A program made the translations under genes and the position numbers. DNA of 64,000 bases, from contig OW818635.1 in NCBI GenBank assembly GCA_942492825.1, positions 682,001 through 746,000 on the forward strand. The letters run 5' to 3'. The DNA comes from GWE2-51-13 sp942492825. Lineage in GTDB: Bacteria > Bacillota_I > Bacilli_A > Erysipelotrichales > Erysipelotrichaceae. The notes beneath the pieces were generated by a model that was not told the origin of the DNA, did no database searches, and worked only from the letters and a program-made list of their open reading frames with translations. Positions 8,473 through 16,610 of the stretch are shown piece after piece (the first letter of the stretch is position 1; each line of letters starts with the position of its first letter).

Positions 8473-9864
8473 TTAACCGATCAGAATATCCGCCGAGGGA
8501 TAATTCACATCGTTGATTTTCTTATTCTTCGTCGGCTTGCCAAGTGACAAAATCAATGTCAGCGGACCGATCCGACCCAAGTACATCAAAGTGATAATAA
8601 TCATCTTTCCCGCTTCCGTCAAGACTTGTGTAATCCCCATCGAGAGACCGACCGTTCCGATCGCCGATGTCGCTTCAAACGACAAGGCATGGAAACTATG
8701 CGGTTCAATCAGCGACAACAACAGAATCCCGGTGAACAGTGTCCCTAACAACGCGAAGAAGATGATGAAGGATTTCCGGAACGTATCCCGCGGAATACTC
8801 CGATTGAACACGACGATCTCGTTGCGTCCGCGGATTTCCGCCACGACCATCAACACCAAAATCGCGAAGGTCGTCGTTTTGATCCCCCCGGCCGTCCCTC
8901 CCGGCGATCCCCCGATGAACATGAAGATCATCATGAAGAACTGGGTAAACGGTCGCAAGTTTCCGATATTCACGGTCGAGAAACCGGCCGTACGTAAGGT
9001 CGTGGATTGGAAGTACGAAGCCAAGAGCTTGGTCCCGAAGGGATATGCGGATAGACTGTTCGGATTGGTGAACTCAACCAATAGAATGAGGATCGTTCCG
9101 CTCAACAACAAGATCCCGGTCATCGAAATCGCCAATTTAGTGTGGGGACGCAAGTGCTTTACCGCAAACTTAAACGTTTTCTTTCCTTTTAAGATCGATT
9201 TCGCTCCCTGCGATAAATCAAACCAAACGCCAAAACCCAAACCACCCATGATAATCAAGGAAGCAACCGTCAAACTGACCAAAGGGTCACTGACATATCG
9301 AACCAAGTTATCCATCGCGAAATTGTCCAGTCCCGCGTTACAGAACGCGGAAACCGCCAAGAACAGCGCGTTGTACGCGCCTTGCGTAATTCCGAATTCA
9401 GGAATAAAACGAAACAATAGCAATATGAACCCGGAACCTTCAAAGATGAAGGTATAAAGAAGAATGAATTTCAAGAAATGTCCAAGACTTCCAAGAGTCG
9501 GTCGATTGACCGCTTCCGCCATCGCCAACTTCTCGGTATGCGAGAGTTTTCCGCCGACGAAGATCAAGAATACGGCGATCAGGGTCATCAATCCTAATCC
9601 ACCGATCTGCATCAATAGGATGATGATGAACTGACCGAAGATCGTATATTGGACCATGGGAATGACCGTCGCCAACCCGGTAACGCAGACCGCCGAGGTC
9701 GATGTGAACAGGTGGTCGATAAATCCGGTTCCCGAAACGCGATTACTGATCGGTAATGAAAGCAACAACGCCCCCGTCAGGATGACGAAGACGAAGCTGA
9801 TCGCGATCTGTTGAACCGCCGAGAATTTCTTCAACCACGCAAACTTACCCAACAAATCGTCCAT
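8473..9864 (-). CDS. ktrB: KtrB/TrkH-type potassium transporter membrane subunit
   Basis: A 463-residue membrane protein of the Trk/Ktr/HKT superfamily with four repeated M1-P-M2 units. Selectivity-filter glycines can be seen in TSTSAVCVTGLATV, VSAFCNAGLDNF, STTLRTAGFSTV and SAIGTVGLSMGI. The gene starts with ATG behind GGGAGG and is followed by ktrA. A promoter at 9891-9918 serves the pair. The system imports potassium, usually coupled to sodium, and complements the high-affinity Kdp pump at 33.5-41.4 kb. Confidence 0.93.
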   Translation of the reverse strand: MDDLLGKFAWLKKFSAVQQIAISFVFVILTGALLLSLPISNRVSGTGFIDHLFTSTSAVCVTGLATVIPMVQYTIFGQFIIILLMQIGGLGLMTLIAVFLIFVGGKLSHTEKLAMAEAVNRPTLGSLGHFLKFILLYTFIFEGSGFILLLFRFIPEFGITQGAYNALFLAVSAFCNAGLDNFAMDNLVRYVSDPLVSLTVASLIIMGGLGFGVWFDLSQGAKSILKGKKTFKFAVKHLRPHTKLAISMTGILLLSGTILILLVEFTNPNSLSAYPFGTKLLASYFQSTTLRTAGFSTVNIGNLRPFTQFFMMIFMFIGGSPGGTAGGIKTTTFAILVLMVVAEIRGRNEIVVFNRSIPRDTFRKSFIIFFALLGTLFTGILLLSLIEPHSFHALSFEATSAIGTVGLSMGITQVLTEAGKMIIITLMYLGRIGPLTLILSLGKPTKNKKINDVNYPSADILIG

Positions 9865-9890
9865 AGGACCTCCCTTGAAGCACTTAATCT

Positions 9891-9918
9891 AATATACTCC
9901 AAAAAACTATAAATTCAA
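9891..9918 (-). promoter_or_regulatory. Predicted ktrBA promoter
   Basis: On the minus strand TTGAAT (9913-9918), a 16-bp spacer and TATATT (9891-9896) form a good sigma-A promoter 27 nt before the ktrB start. Confidence 0.6.
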
Positions 9919-10000
9919 GTGGAATTCTCACAAGTTGACAACTTTTCGATTTCATCAAGTGTCAATTTCATTGTAGACCGAATTTGCGATGGATACAATT

Positions 10001-10023
10001 GAAAACAGGCTATTCGCCTGTTT
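10001..10023 (-). terminator. Terminator at the osmC stop
   Basis: AAACAGGC and GCCTGTTT form an 8-bp stem that spans the osmC stop codon and is followed by TTC on the minus strand. The T-tract is short, so it is a moderate terminator. Confidence 0.5.
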
Positions 10024-10417
10024 CGCTAAAGGTAACTACGCATTCCATTTTTGCCACGCTAGCCAATGTATTATAGACCGAACAGTATTTCGTCGCCAGG
10101 ATCATCGATTTTTGTAACGCTTCGTTGTTTTTCCCGCCGGGAAGCGTAACATGCACATGTACTTCCTCCAACATCTCGGGTACTTCCGTACGTTTCACAC
10201 CGGAGACTTCATAATCGGCGTAATCGATTTTGATGCGTTTCTTTTCCAGGATATCCAAAAAGGTCGAATGAAGGCAGGCTGCCAGAGCGCCTTGCAGCAG
10301 GTCGTACGGTCGGGCTTGATCGGCTTGTACTCCGATCGCGACCTCCCCTTCGCGTAAAATCAACGTTCCGTCAAAGCCCTGAGCGAAATGCAGCCGGGCA
10401 GATACATTTGATGCCAT
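10010..10417 (-). CDS. OsmC/Ohr family thiol peroxidase-like protein
   Basis: A 135-residue OsmC-like protein. The two redox cysteines of the family are present, one in LAACLHSTF (about residue 48) and one in ATKYCSVYNTLA (about residue 110). These proteins reduce organic hydroperoxides or process thiol compounds in the cytoplasm. It is closest in form to the YhfA/OsmC branch, not classical Ohr. The ATG is preceded by GGAGG. It has its own promoter at 10478-10506 and faces the divergent COG2509 flavoprotein, which may reflect a shared redox theme. The exact substrate cannot be assigned. Confidence 0.85.
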   Translation of the reverse strand: MASNVSARLHFAQGFDGTLILREGEVAIGVQADQARPYDLLQGALAACLHSTFLDILEKKRIKIDYADYEVSGVKRTEVPEMLEEVHVHVTLPGGKNNEALQKSMILATKYCSVYNTLASVAKMECVVTFSETGE

Positions 10418-10437
10418 CGTTTTTTCCTCCGTTTCAT

Positions 10438-10468
10438 AAAAAGCGATGGATTGAGGTTCAAACCATCG
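10438..10468 (-). promoter_or_regulatory. 5'-leader hairpin with U-tract before osmC
   Basis: Within a few nucleotides of the predicted start site the osmC transcript would form CGATGG (10463-10468) paired with CCATCG (10444-10449), followed by CUUUUUA. It looks like a short terminator or an mRNA-stabilising hairpin. No upstream minus-strand gene needs terminating here, because the neighbour runs the other way. Confidence 0.4.
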
Positions 10469-10477
10469 ATTATGATG

Positions 10478-10506
10478 ATTATGGCATCCGTATCTTTAGA
10501 AGTCAA
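10478..10506 (-). promoter_or_regulatory. osmC promoter
   Basis: TTGACT (10501-10506), a 17-bp spacer and CATAAT (10478-10483) on the minus strand form a near-consensus sigma-A promoter. It diverges from the flavoprotein promoter at 10536-10564. Confidence 0.7.
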
Positions 10507-10535
10507 CTTTACCGAATCATCAAGTTCGGATTTCC

Positions 10536-10564
10536 TTGAACTTTACCCCGCAAATTGATATAAT
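10536..10564 (+). promoter_or_regulatory. Promoter of the COG2509 flavoprotein gene
   Basis: TTGAAC (10536-10541), a 17-bp spacer and a perfect TATAAT (10559-10564) lie 25 nt before the ATG at 10590. Confidence 0.8.
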
Positions 10565-10589
10565 CCTTGCGGTCTTACGGAGGTACTCC

Positions 10590-11984
10590 ATGGAACAAAC
10601 TCAGATCGTCATCATCGGCGGTGGCATCAGCGGACTGATGACCGCGACCCGCCTCATCCAACAAAATCCATCGCTTCGTGTGGTTTTATTGGAGAAAGGA
10701 TTCGACATCGATACCCGCACCTGTCCGATCGTCACCGGGAAAGTCCCGACCTGCATCCGCTGCAACTCCTGCGGCATCATGGAAGGCATGGCCGGTGCCG
10801 GCGCCTTTTCCGACGGCAAATACGTCATCTCAACCGAGTATGGCGGATGGTTGACCGATTTCCTGCCGCGCGGTAAAGTGCTGGATTATATCGAACAAGC
10901 CGACAAGATCTTGATCGAAAACGGCGCTACGACCGAACGTTACGACCCAAGCAATGAACTGAAAACCCTCTGCCTACAGCACGACTTACATATGCAACAA
11001 GCCCAAGTCAAACATTTGGGTACCGATGCCAACTTCTCGACGATGAAAAACATGGTCGATAGTCTACGCGGTAAAGTGGACTTGCGGACCCGTTGCACGG
11101 TCACGGATGTGGACGGGACCGCGAAAACGGTCACATATACCCAAAACAATCAAACGTACACGCTCTATGCCGATACGATCATCTTTGCGATCGGTCGTGC
11201 AGGAAGCGGTTTCTTCTCAAAATGGTGCCAGAAAAACGGGATCAGACTTTCAAACAACCAAATCGACATCGGTGTTCGGGTCGAATTGCCTTACGAAGTC
11301 TGGAAACATTTCTCAAGTGTCATCTATGAACCGAAGATTTGGTATCGTTCGCAGAAATACGGGGATATCACACGGATGTTCTGCTTTAACGAACGCGGAC
11401 AAGTCGTCATGGAAAACACCAATGATATCTTGACCGTTAATGGCCATGCGTATAAGGATGAAGCCAAGAAATCATCCAACAGTAACTTTGCGTTATTGTC
11501 GACGATCAAGTTCACGACACCTTTTGACGAACCGATCGAATATGCCCGTCATGTCGCCCGTTTAGGTAATCTGATCAGCGGAGGCAGCGTCTTAGTCCAA
11601 CGTTTCGGCGATCTGATCGTCGGACGTCGGACGGATGAAAAACGTTTGGCCGCTTCGACCGTCGTACCGACCTTAAAAGCCGTACCGGGCGATCTTTCCC
11701 TCTGTATGCCCAAGCGTCAATTGGACGACATCATCGAAACCCTCTATGCTTTGGACAAGATTGCACCGGGAACCGCCAATCACGACACTTTGTTATATGG
11801 GGTGGAATGCAAGTACTACTCAGCCCGTCCGGAATGCGTCGATTTCGAGTTGAAGAAGTTTCCGGGTTTGTATGCGATCGGCGATGGGGCCGGCTTCACA
11901 CGCTCGCTTAGCCAAGCCGCAGCCAACGGATTATACGTCGCGGACAAGCTGTTGATGACCAAGGAATTTGCGAAAAACCTTTGA
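10590..11984 (+). CDS. FAD-dependent dehydrogenase of the COG2509 type
   Basis: A 464-residue flavoprotein. The ATG at 10590 follows ACGGAGG, and the promoter at 10536-10564 excludes the longer frame. The N-terminus has the FAD dinucleotide motif VIIGGGISGLMTA followed by an acidic strand end (VVLLEKG). A cysteine cluster CIRCNSCGIMEG and GAGAFSDGKY are hallmarks of the uncharacterised FAD-dependent dehydrogenases (COG2509). The C-terminal GLYAIGDGAGFTRSLSQAAANGLYVAD is the second FAD-binding segment. The physiological substrate is unknown; the family is common in anaerobic Bacillota. It is divergent from osmC and upstream of purA. Confidence 0.85.
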   Translation: MEQTQIVIIGGGISGLMTATRLIQQNPSLRVVLLEKGFDIDTRTCPIVTGKVPTCIRCNSCGIMEGMAGAGAFSDGKYVISTEYGGWLTDFLPRGKVLDYIEQADKILIENGATTERYDPSNELKTLCLQHDLHMQQAQVKHLGTDANFSTMKNMVDSLRGKVDLRTRCTVTDVDGTAKTVTYTQNNQTYTLYADTIIFAIGRAGSGFFSKWCQKNGIRLSNNQIDIGVRVELPYEVWKHFSSVIYEPKIWYRSQKYGDITRMFCFNERGQVVMENTNDILTVNGHAYKDEAKKSSNSNFALLSTIKFTTPFDEPIEYARHVARLGNLISGGSVLVQRFGDLIVGRRTDEKRLAASTVVPTLKAVPGDLSLCMPKRQLDDIIETLYALDKIAPGTANHDTLLYGVECKYYSARPECVDFELKKFPGLYAIGDGAGFTRSLSQAAANGLYVADKLLMTKEFAKNL

Positions 11985-12009
11985 CATCGAAGCCCGTAAT
12001 TGATAAAGT
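11981..12009 (+). promoter_or_regulatory. Predicted purA promoter overlapping the upstream stop codon
   Basis: TTGACA (11981-11986), a 17-bp spacer and TAAAGT (12004-12009). The perfect -35 overlaps the last codons of the flavoprotein gene. The predicted transcript start is near 12016, just before the hairpin at 12020. Confidence 0.55.
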
Positions 12010-12019
12010 AAGAAGTGTA

Positions 12020-12055
12020 ACAGGACATACACATGTATGTCCTGTCGTTTTTTTT
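12020..12055 (+). terminator. Strong terminator hairpin between the flavoprotein gene and purA
   Basis: A perfect 11-bp stem ACAGGACATAC/GTATGTCCTGT with an ACAT loop is followed by CG and eight T. It terminates the flavoprotein transcript. If the promoter at 11981-12009 is used, the same hairpin becomes the very 5' end of the purA mRNA and could act as an attenuator. Confidence 0.85.
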
Positions 12056-12081
12056 GAGGTTACACCGAAGGAGGATCCAAC

Positions 12082-13356
12082 ATGATCAGAGCTATCGTAG
12101 GCGCCAACTGGGGCGATGAAGGAAAAGGGAAATTAACCGACGTCTTCGCTGCCAAATCCGATATCGTCGTCCGTTTCCAAGGCGGAAACAACGCCGGACA
12201 CACGATTATCAACGAATATGGGAAATTCGCGCTGCATATGCTGCCCTCGGGCGTTTTCTACCAACATACCGTCAACGTCATCGGTAACGGCGTGGCGCTC
12301 AACATCGACGCCTTGATCCGCGAAATGGACGCGATCGTCGCCAAAGGCGTACCGACACCGAAAATCGTGGTCAGCGACAGAGCGCAGATCGTCATGTCCT
12401 ATCATATCCTATTCGATAAGTTGGAAGAGGAACGATTAGGTAAAGCGCAGTTCGGTTCGACGAAGTCGGGCATCGCCCCCTTCTATGCGGACAAATATGC
12501 GAAGGTCGGCTTCCAAATCTCGGAGTTATTTGATGAAGAATGGCTTAGCGCGAAGTTGGATCGGATTCTACCGGCCAAGAATACCTTACTTGTCCATCTT
12601 TACCAACAAGCACCGTTAGTCAAAGAAGAGATCCTTGCAGAACTGAATCATTATCGCGATGTCATCGCACCTTATGTGACCGACACCGTGAAATACTTCC
12701 AAACTGCCTATGACGAAAACAAAAGCATCTTGTTGGAAGGCCAACTCGGTGCGCTGCGTGATCCCGATTTCGGGATCTATCCGTATTCCACTTCGTCAAG
12801 CACCTTAGCCTTATATGGTCCGATCGGTTCGGGTCTTCCCCATCCCATCGACGAAACCTGGGCCGTCACCAAAGCTTATTCTTCCTGTGTCGGAGCCGGA
12901 CCCTTCGTTTCCGAGATCTTCGATGATTTGGCGCATCAACTGCGGATCCGCGGCGGCGATGCCGGCGAGTTCGGCGCAACCACCGGACGTCCGCGTCGTA
13001 TGGGTTGGTTCGATGTCGTAGCGACACGATATGGATGCCAAGTTCAAGGTGCGACCCACCTGGTCCTCACCAATTTGGACGTCTTGGGATATTTGGACCA
13101 AATCCCGGTTTGCGTCGCATATGAAACCGACGGGAAACGGCGCGAACATTTCCCCAACATCACACGCTTGGAACGCTCCAAACCCATCCTAGAATATCTC
13201 CCCGGCTGGAATAGCGATATTTCGCAGATTCGCAACTACGAAGAATTACCGGAAAACTGTAAGCTGTATGTCGACCGACTTGAAGAACTGTTAGGTGTTA
13301 AAATCGCCTTGGTTTCCAACGGTCCCAAACGCGAACAGATCATGACGCGCAAATAG
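12082..13356 (+). CDS. purA: Adenylosuccinate synthetase
   Basis: A 424-residue GTP-dependent ligase that condenses IMP and aspartate to adenylosuccinate, the first committed step to AMP. The P-loop-like N-terminus (VGANWGDEGKGKLTD), the catalytic GGNNAGHT, the IMP-binding GSTKSGIAPFYADK and GATTGRPRRMGWFD are all present. The length is normal for the family. The ATG follows GGAGGATCC. The gene stands alone between a terminator-like leader hairpin and its own terminator. No other pur gene is nearby. Confidence 0.97.
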   Translation: MIRAIVGANWGDEGKGKLTDVFAAKSDIVVRFQGGNNAGHTIINEYGKFALHMLPSGVFYQHTVNVIGNGVALNIDALIREMDAIVAKGVPTPKIVVSDRAQIVMSYHILFDKLEEERLGKAQFGSTKSGIAPFYADKYAKVGFQISELFDEEWLSAKLDRILPAKNTLLVHLYQQAPLVKEEILAELNHYRDVIAPYVTDTVKYFQTAYDENKSILLEGQLGALRDPDFGIYPYSTSSSTLALYGPIGSGLPHPIDETWAVTKAYSSCVGAGPFVSEIFDDLAHQLRIRGGDAGEFGATTGRPRRMGWFDVVATRYGCQVQGATHLVLTNLDVLGYLDQIPVCVAYETDGKRREHFPNITRLERSKPILEYLPGWNSDISQIRNYEELPENCKLYVDRLEELLGVKIALVSNGPKREQIMTRK

Positions 13357-13359
13357 ACG

Positions 13360-13388
13360 AAATCCCCGTAAGTTACGGGGATTTTTTT
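13360..13388 (+). terminator. purA terminator
   Basis: AAATCCCCGTA/TACGGGGATTT with a tight loop is followed by a run of T. It lies between the convergent purA and groEL genes and may also serve groEL. Confidence 0.85.
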
Positions 13389-13392
13389 GGGT

Positions 13393-15009
13393 CTAATACA
13401 TTCCCGGATCGGGCATGGCGACAGATGGTTTCGGTTCGGGTTTGATGGCGACCGCGGCTTCCGTTGTCAGAAACAGTGCGGCGATGCTTGCGGCGTTTAG
13501 AAGCGCGCTGCGCGTGACCTTGGTCGGATCGACGATCCCCGATTGGATCAGATCCACCCATTCGCCTTTCTTGGCGTCAAAGCCGGTCGATCCCGTTGTC
13601 TTCAACTGCGTCGCGACGATATCGTTCCCCACGAAACCGGCATTCTCGGCGATTTGCCAGAGGGGTTGAAGGATGGCTTCAAAAACCGCGCTGATGCCTT
13701 TTTGTTCGTCGTTGTTATCACCCTTCACGACGTCTTTCAAATCGACATACGCCCGAGCCAAGGCCGCACCTCCGCCCAAGACTACCCCTTCGGCGACCGC
13801 GGCTTTGGTTGCGTTTAAGGCATCTTCGATCCGTAATTTCTTTTCGACAAGTTCGGCTTCCGTCGCCGCGCCGACATTGATGACGGCGACCCCGTTGGTC
13901 AGTTTCGCCAAACGTTCGGTCAATCGTTTTTCATCGTATTCATTCTTCGTGTTCAAGATCTGCGCACGTAACTCTTCCTTTCGCGCATCGATCGTGTCTT
14001 TGTTCCCTTCACCGTTGATCAAGGTCGTCTCGTCTTTCTTGACGATGATCTTACCGGCTTTCCCAAGATCTTCGATAACCGTTTCCTTAAGATCAATGTT
14101 CAAGTCCTTACTGAGGAATTTCGCCCCAGTAACGGCCGCGATATCCTCCAACATCGCTTTCTGACTGTCCCCGAAACCCGGTGCCTTGGTGGCGGCCACG
14201 TTGAAGGTACCACGCAATTTGTTGAGTACCAAGGTCGTTACCACCTCATTGTCGATGTCTTCCGCGATGATCAACAAGGGCTTTCCGATCTTGACGATTA
14301 GTTCCAACACCGGCAAGATTTCCTGAATCGTCGAAATCTTCTGATCCGTCACCAACACATATGCGTCTTCCATCGTCAATTCCATCTTTTCACGGTTGGT
14401 GACCATGTAGGGCGAAACATACCCTTTGTCATATTGCATCCCTTCGACAATTTCCAATTCCGTTTCGAAGGTATTGGACTTATCGACCGTGATGACGCCT
14501 TCCTTTCCGACCTTTTCCATCGCTTGGGCGATGATCTGTCCGATTTCCGTCGATCCGGCTGACAGTGCGGCCACATCCGCAATGTCATGGTTGGTTTCAA
14601 TTTTCTTCGTATGTTTCAACAAATGCTCGCTTACGGCTTTCGACGCCTTCTCGATTCCCGTACGCATCAAAACCGGATTGGCGCCCTTGTCGATCGAACT
14701 GAGACCATTGCGGATGATGGATTGCGCCAATAAGGTTGCGGTCGTCGTACCGTCGCCCGCCGTATCGTTGGTTTTGTTGGCGACTTCCAACACCAACTTC
14801 GCGCCCATGTCAGCGAACTTGTCTTCCAGTTCGATTTCCCGCGCGATCGTCACACCGTCGTTTGTGACCAACGGCGATCCGTAACTCTTTTCCAAAACGA
14901 CGTTACGTCCTTTCGGACCTAAGGTGATCTTAACCACATTTGCCAAGGTGTCGATTCCTTCAAGCATCCGTTCTCTGGAATCTTTGTTGTACGTGATGAT
15001 TTTTGCCAT
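13393..15009 (-). CDS. groEL: Chaperonin GroEL
   Basis: A 538-residue 60-kDa chaperonin that folds proteins inside a double-ring cage with GroES. The family's ATP-binding segments are intact: TLGPKGRNVVLEKSYG and AGDGTTTATLLAQ near residues 30-95, and VVLGGGAALARA near 410. The C-terminus ends PDPGMY rather than in the long GGM repeat of many homologues. It lies 8 nt downstream of groES and is controlled by the CIRCE element at 15310-15336. Confidence 0.97.
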   Translation of the reverse strand: MAKIITYNKDSRERMLEGIDTLANVVKITLGPKGRNVVLEKSYGSPLVTNDGVTIAREIELEDKFADMGAKLVLEVANKTNDTAGDGTTTATLLAQSIIRNGLSSIDKGANPVLMRTGIEKASKAVSEHLLKHTKKIETNHDIADVAALSAGSTEIGQIIAQAMEKVGKEGVITVDKSNTFETELEIVEGMQYDKGYVSPYMVTNREKMELTMEDAYVLVTDQKISTIQEILPVLELIVKIGKPLLIIAEDIDNEVVTTLVLNKLRGTFNVAATKAPGFGDSQKAMLEDIAAVTGAKFLSKDLNIDLKETVIEDLGKAGKIIVKKDETTLINGEGNKDTIDARKEELRAQILNTKNEYDEKRLTERLAKLTNGVAVINVGAATEAELVEKKLRIEDALNATKAAVAEGVVLGGGAALARAYVDLKDVVKGDNNDEQKGISAVFEAILQPLWQIAENAGFVGNDIVATQLKTTGSTGFDAKKGEWVDLIQSGIVDPTKVTRSALLNAASIAALFLTTEAAVAIKPEPKPSVAMPDPGMY

Positions 15010-15017
15010 GTTCCCTC

Positions 15018-15296
15018 CTATTTTACGATCGCAAGGATGTCTTTGCTTTCTACGATCAAGTATTCTTTGCCGTCGATTTTGATTTCCGTCGTCGCATATT
15101 GCTTATAGACCACGGTTTCACCGACGCTGACGCCAACCGGAATCAAGTTCCCGTTCTCATACTTGCCCGGTCCGACGGCAAAGACTTTCGCCATCGAAGG
15201 TTTCTCTTTCACATCCGAAAGAACGATTCCGCTGGCTGTCTTCTTCTCAATCTCCAACTTCTCCAAGACCACTCTGTCCAATAAAGGTTGAATCAT
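15018..15296 (-). CDS. groES: Co-chaperonin GroES
   Basis: A 92-residue co-chaperonin. The ATG at 15296 is preceded by AAGGAGGG. A longer frame would run back into the CIRCE operator and is rejected. The N-terminal IQPLLDRVVLEKLE, the mobile-loop KTASGIVL, the GPGKYENGN segment and the terminal VESKDILAIV are typical. It caps GroEL, with which it forms a two-gene operon. Confidence 0.97.
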   Translation of the reverse strand: MIQPLLDRVVLEKLEIEKKTASGIVLSDVKEKPSMAKVFAVGPGKYENGNLIPVGVSVGETVVYKQYATTEIKIDGKEYLIVESKDILAIVK

Positions 15297-15309
15297 ATTT
15301 CCCTCCTTT

Positions 15310-15336
15310 TTGGCACTCATGTGGTGTGAGTGCCAA
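15310..15336 (-). promoter_or_regulatory. CIRCE operator (HrcA site)
   Basis: TTGGCACTC (15310-15318), 9 nt and GAGTGCCAA (15328-15336) form a perfect 9-9-9 inverted repeat. It differs from canonical CIRCE (TTAGCACTC/GAGTGCTAA) by one symmetric change. It begins just after the predicted start site of groESL, the classical position for repression by HrcA. Confidence 0.95.
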
Positions 15337-15346
15337 TCTACAAATT

Positions 15347-15374
15347 ATTATATTCATCTTCTTTTTTGTGTCAA
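15347..15374 (-). promoter_or_regulatory. groESL promoter
   Basis: A perfect TTGACA (15369-15374), a 16-bp spacer and a perfect TATAAT (15347-15352) on the minus strand, directly upstream of CIRCE. Confidence 0.85.
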
Positions 15375-15494
15375 CCCTCTCACACTGATTTTTCACGTGG
15401 AATTATGAATAAATTCTGCCTAAAAAATGTCATCCTTTCATCTTTGGTCGGTTCGGTATAGGATGAAAGTGTGAACCACACTGTGAGGTACAGG

Positions 15495-15974
15495 ATGAGT
15501 GACATGATCAGCGATGCGATGCGAAAAGCGATCGTAACCGCCCAAACGACGATGCGTGAAAAAATCGGAGGACCCTTCGGAGCCGCCATTTTGGATCGGG
15601 ATGGCAATCTGATCGCGGTCGCATCCAATACGGTGCTTAGAGATCACGATCCGACTGCCCATGCGGAAATCAATGCGATACGTATGGCAGGACAACATTT
15701 AGGTACGCATGATTTGAAGGGTTGCATCATGATTGCGACTTGTTATCCGTGTCCGATGTGTTTGAGTGCGATCCTCTGGGCCAACATCGATACGTTGGTT
15801 TACGGGTGCGATGCGAAGGATGCGGCACAAATTGGATTTCGCGATGATTTTATACCGAATTATATTAAGGACCCCGATGCGCATCGCGAAATTCTGACGA
15901 TGAGGCAAGTTGGTCGAATGGAATGTTTAACGTTGTTTGAAGAGTATGCGAATTCACGGTTTGAACTCTATTAA
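15495..15974 (+). CDS. guaD: Guanine deaminase-like nucleoside deaminase
   Basis: A 159-residue zinc cytidine-deaminase-fold enzyme. The zinc motifs are PTAHAEINAIR and PCPMCLSAI. The long C-terminal extension with DAAQIGFRDDFI and an aromatic end (RFELY) resembles B. subtilis GuaD, which deaminates guanine to xanthine, more than TadA or cytosine deaminase. The ATG at 15495 has GAGG 6 nt upstream; a GTG at 15471 is the alternative start and would add 8 residues. The gene is divergent from groESL. It would link to the guanine-class purine transporter at 26.1 kb in purine salvage. Confidence 0.8.
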   Translation: MSDMISDAMRKAIVTAQTTMREKIGGPFGAAILDRDGNLIAVASNTVLRDHDPTAHAEINAIRMAGQHLGTHDLKGCIMIATCYPCPMCLSAILWANIDTLVYGCDAKDAAQIGFRDDFIPNYIKDPDAHREILTMRQVGRMECLTLFEEYANSRFELY

Positions 15975-15997
15975 GCGATCAACAAGAAGTTTCGTAC

Positions 15998-16028
15998 GAA
16001 AAAAGACAACCAAAGGTTGCTTGTTTCG
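15998..16028 (-). terminator. Probable terminator of the mrp-cysE unit
   Basis: On the minus strand CAACC, a TTT loop and GGTTG are followed by TCTTTTTTCG. The stem is short, but the T-tract is good and it lies about 30 nt after cysE. It may act in both directions with the next hairpin. Confidence 0.45.
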
Positions 16029-16049
16029 AAAGTATCGATGCATAAAGTA

Positions 16050-16076
16050 AAGACCGATCACTCGGTCTTTTGGTTT
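16050..16076 (+). terminator. Terminator of the guanine deaminase gene, overlapping the cysE end
   Basis: AAGACCGA/TCGGTCTT with a TCAC loop is followed by TTGGTTTTT on the plus strand. The last codons of the convergent cysE gene lie inside the hairpin. Confidence 0.6.
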
Positions 16077-16588
16077 TTAGAAGTTGATATCGGTTTGGCC
16101 GGAATCCCGACGACGGTCAGAAACGCATCCACATCCCTAACGACCACCGCGTTGGCTCCGACCCGGACATAATCACCCAAAACTACCGGTCCTAAGACTT
16201 GCGCTCCGGCGCCGACGGTCACATTGTTGCCTAAGGTCGGATGGCGTTTGACTTCATCCAAGGTCGTTCCACCCAAGGTCACGTTGTGATAGAGCGTACA
16301 ATCATCCCCGATGATCGAAGTCTCCCCGATGACCGTTCCGAAACCATGGTCGATGAAAAGACGTCGACCGATCTTAGCTCCCGGATGGATTTCGATGCCC
16401 GTCCAAAAGCGTCCCGCTTGTCCGAACAGCCGGGCGATAATGAAGCGGTGATGACGATAAAAGAAATTGCCGATCCGATACCAGCCCAACGCATGAAAAC
16501 CGGGGTAAAGCAAAATAACTTCGAGCACGCTCTTGGCGGCTGGATCCCGGGTTTGGATCGATTTGGCGGTTTCCCATCCCTTGAACAT
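16058..16588 (-). CDS. cysE: Serine O-acetyltransferase
   Basis: A 176-residue enzyme that acetylates L-serine with acetyl-CoA, giving O-acetylserine for cysteine synthesis. The ATG at 16588 follows GAGGAAG; the longer frame runs into the mrp gene and is rejected. The short N-terminal helical part is followed by a left-handed beta-helix of hexapeptide repeats: IHPGAKIGRRLFIDHG, GTVIGETSIIG and YHNVTLGGT. Catalytic histidines lie in FIDHGFG and LYHNV. It is the short EpsC-like form common in Bacillota. It lies 22 nt downstream of the Mrp ATPase gene. Confidence 0.92.
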   Translation of the reverse strand: MFKGWETAKSIQTRDPAAKSVLEVILLYPGFHALGWYRIGNFFYRHHRFIIARLFGQAGRFWTGIEIHPGAKIGRRLFIDHGFGTVIGETSIIGDDCTLYHNVTLGGTTLDEVKRHPTLGNNVTVGAGAQVLGPVVLGDYVRVGANAVVVRDVDAFLTVVGIPAKPISTSKNQKTE

Positions 16589-16610
16589 CGTTCTTCCTCG
16601 TTTCTCTTCG

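Noticed and set aside
8513..9457. Long plus-strand ORF of 314 codons opposite ktrB
   Set aside because: It is antisense to a gene with clear Ktr filter motifs, has an atypical composition rich in Lys, Ile, Asn and Pro, and has no ribosome-binding site. It is a by-product of codon bias.
13673..14164. Plus-strand ORF opposite groEL
   Set aside because: Serine/phenylalanine-rich shadow of a certain groEL gene.
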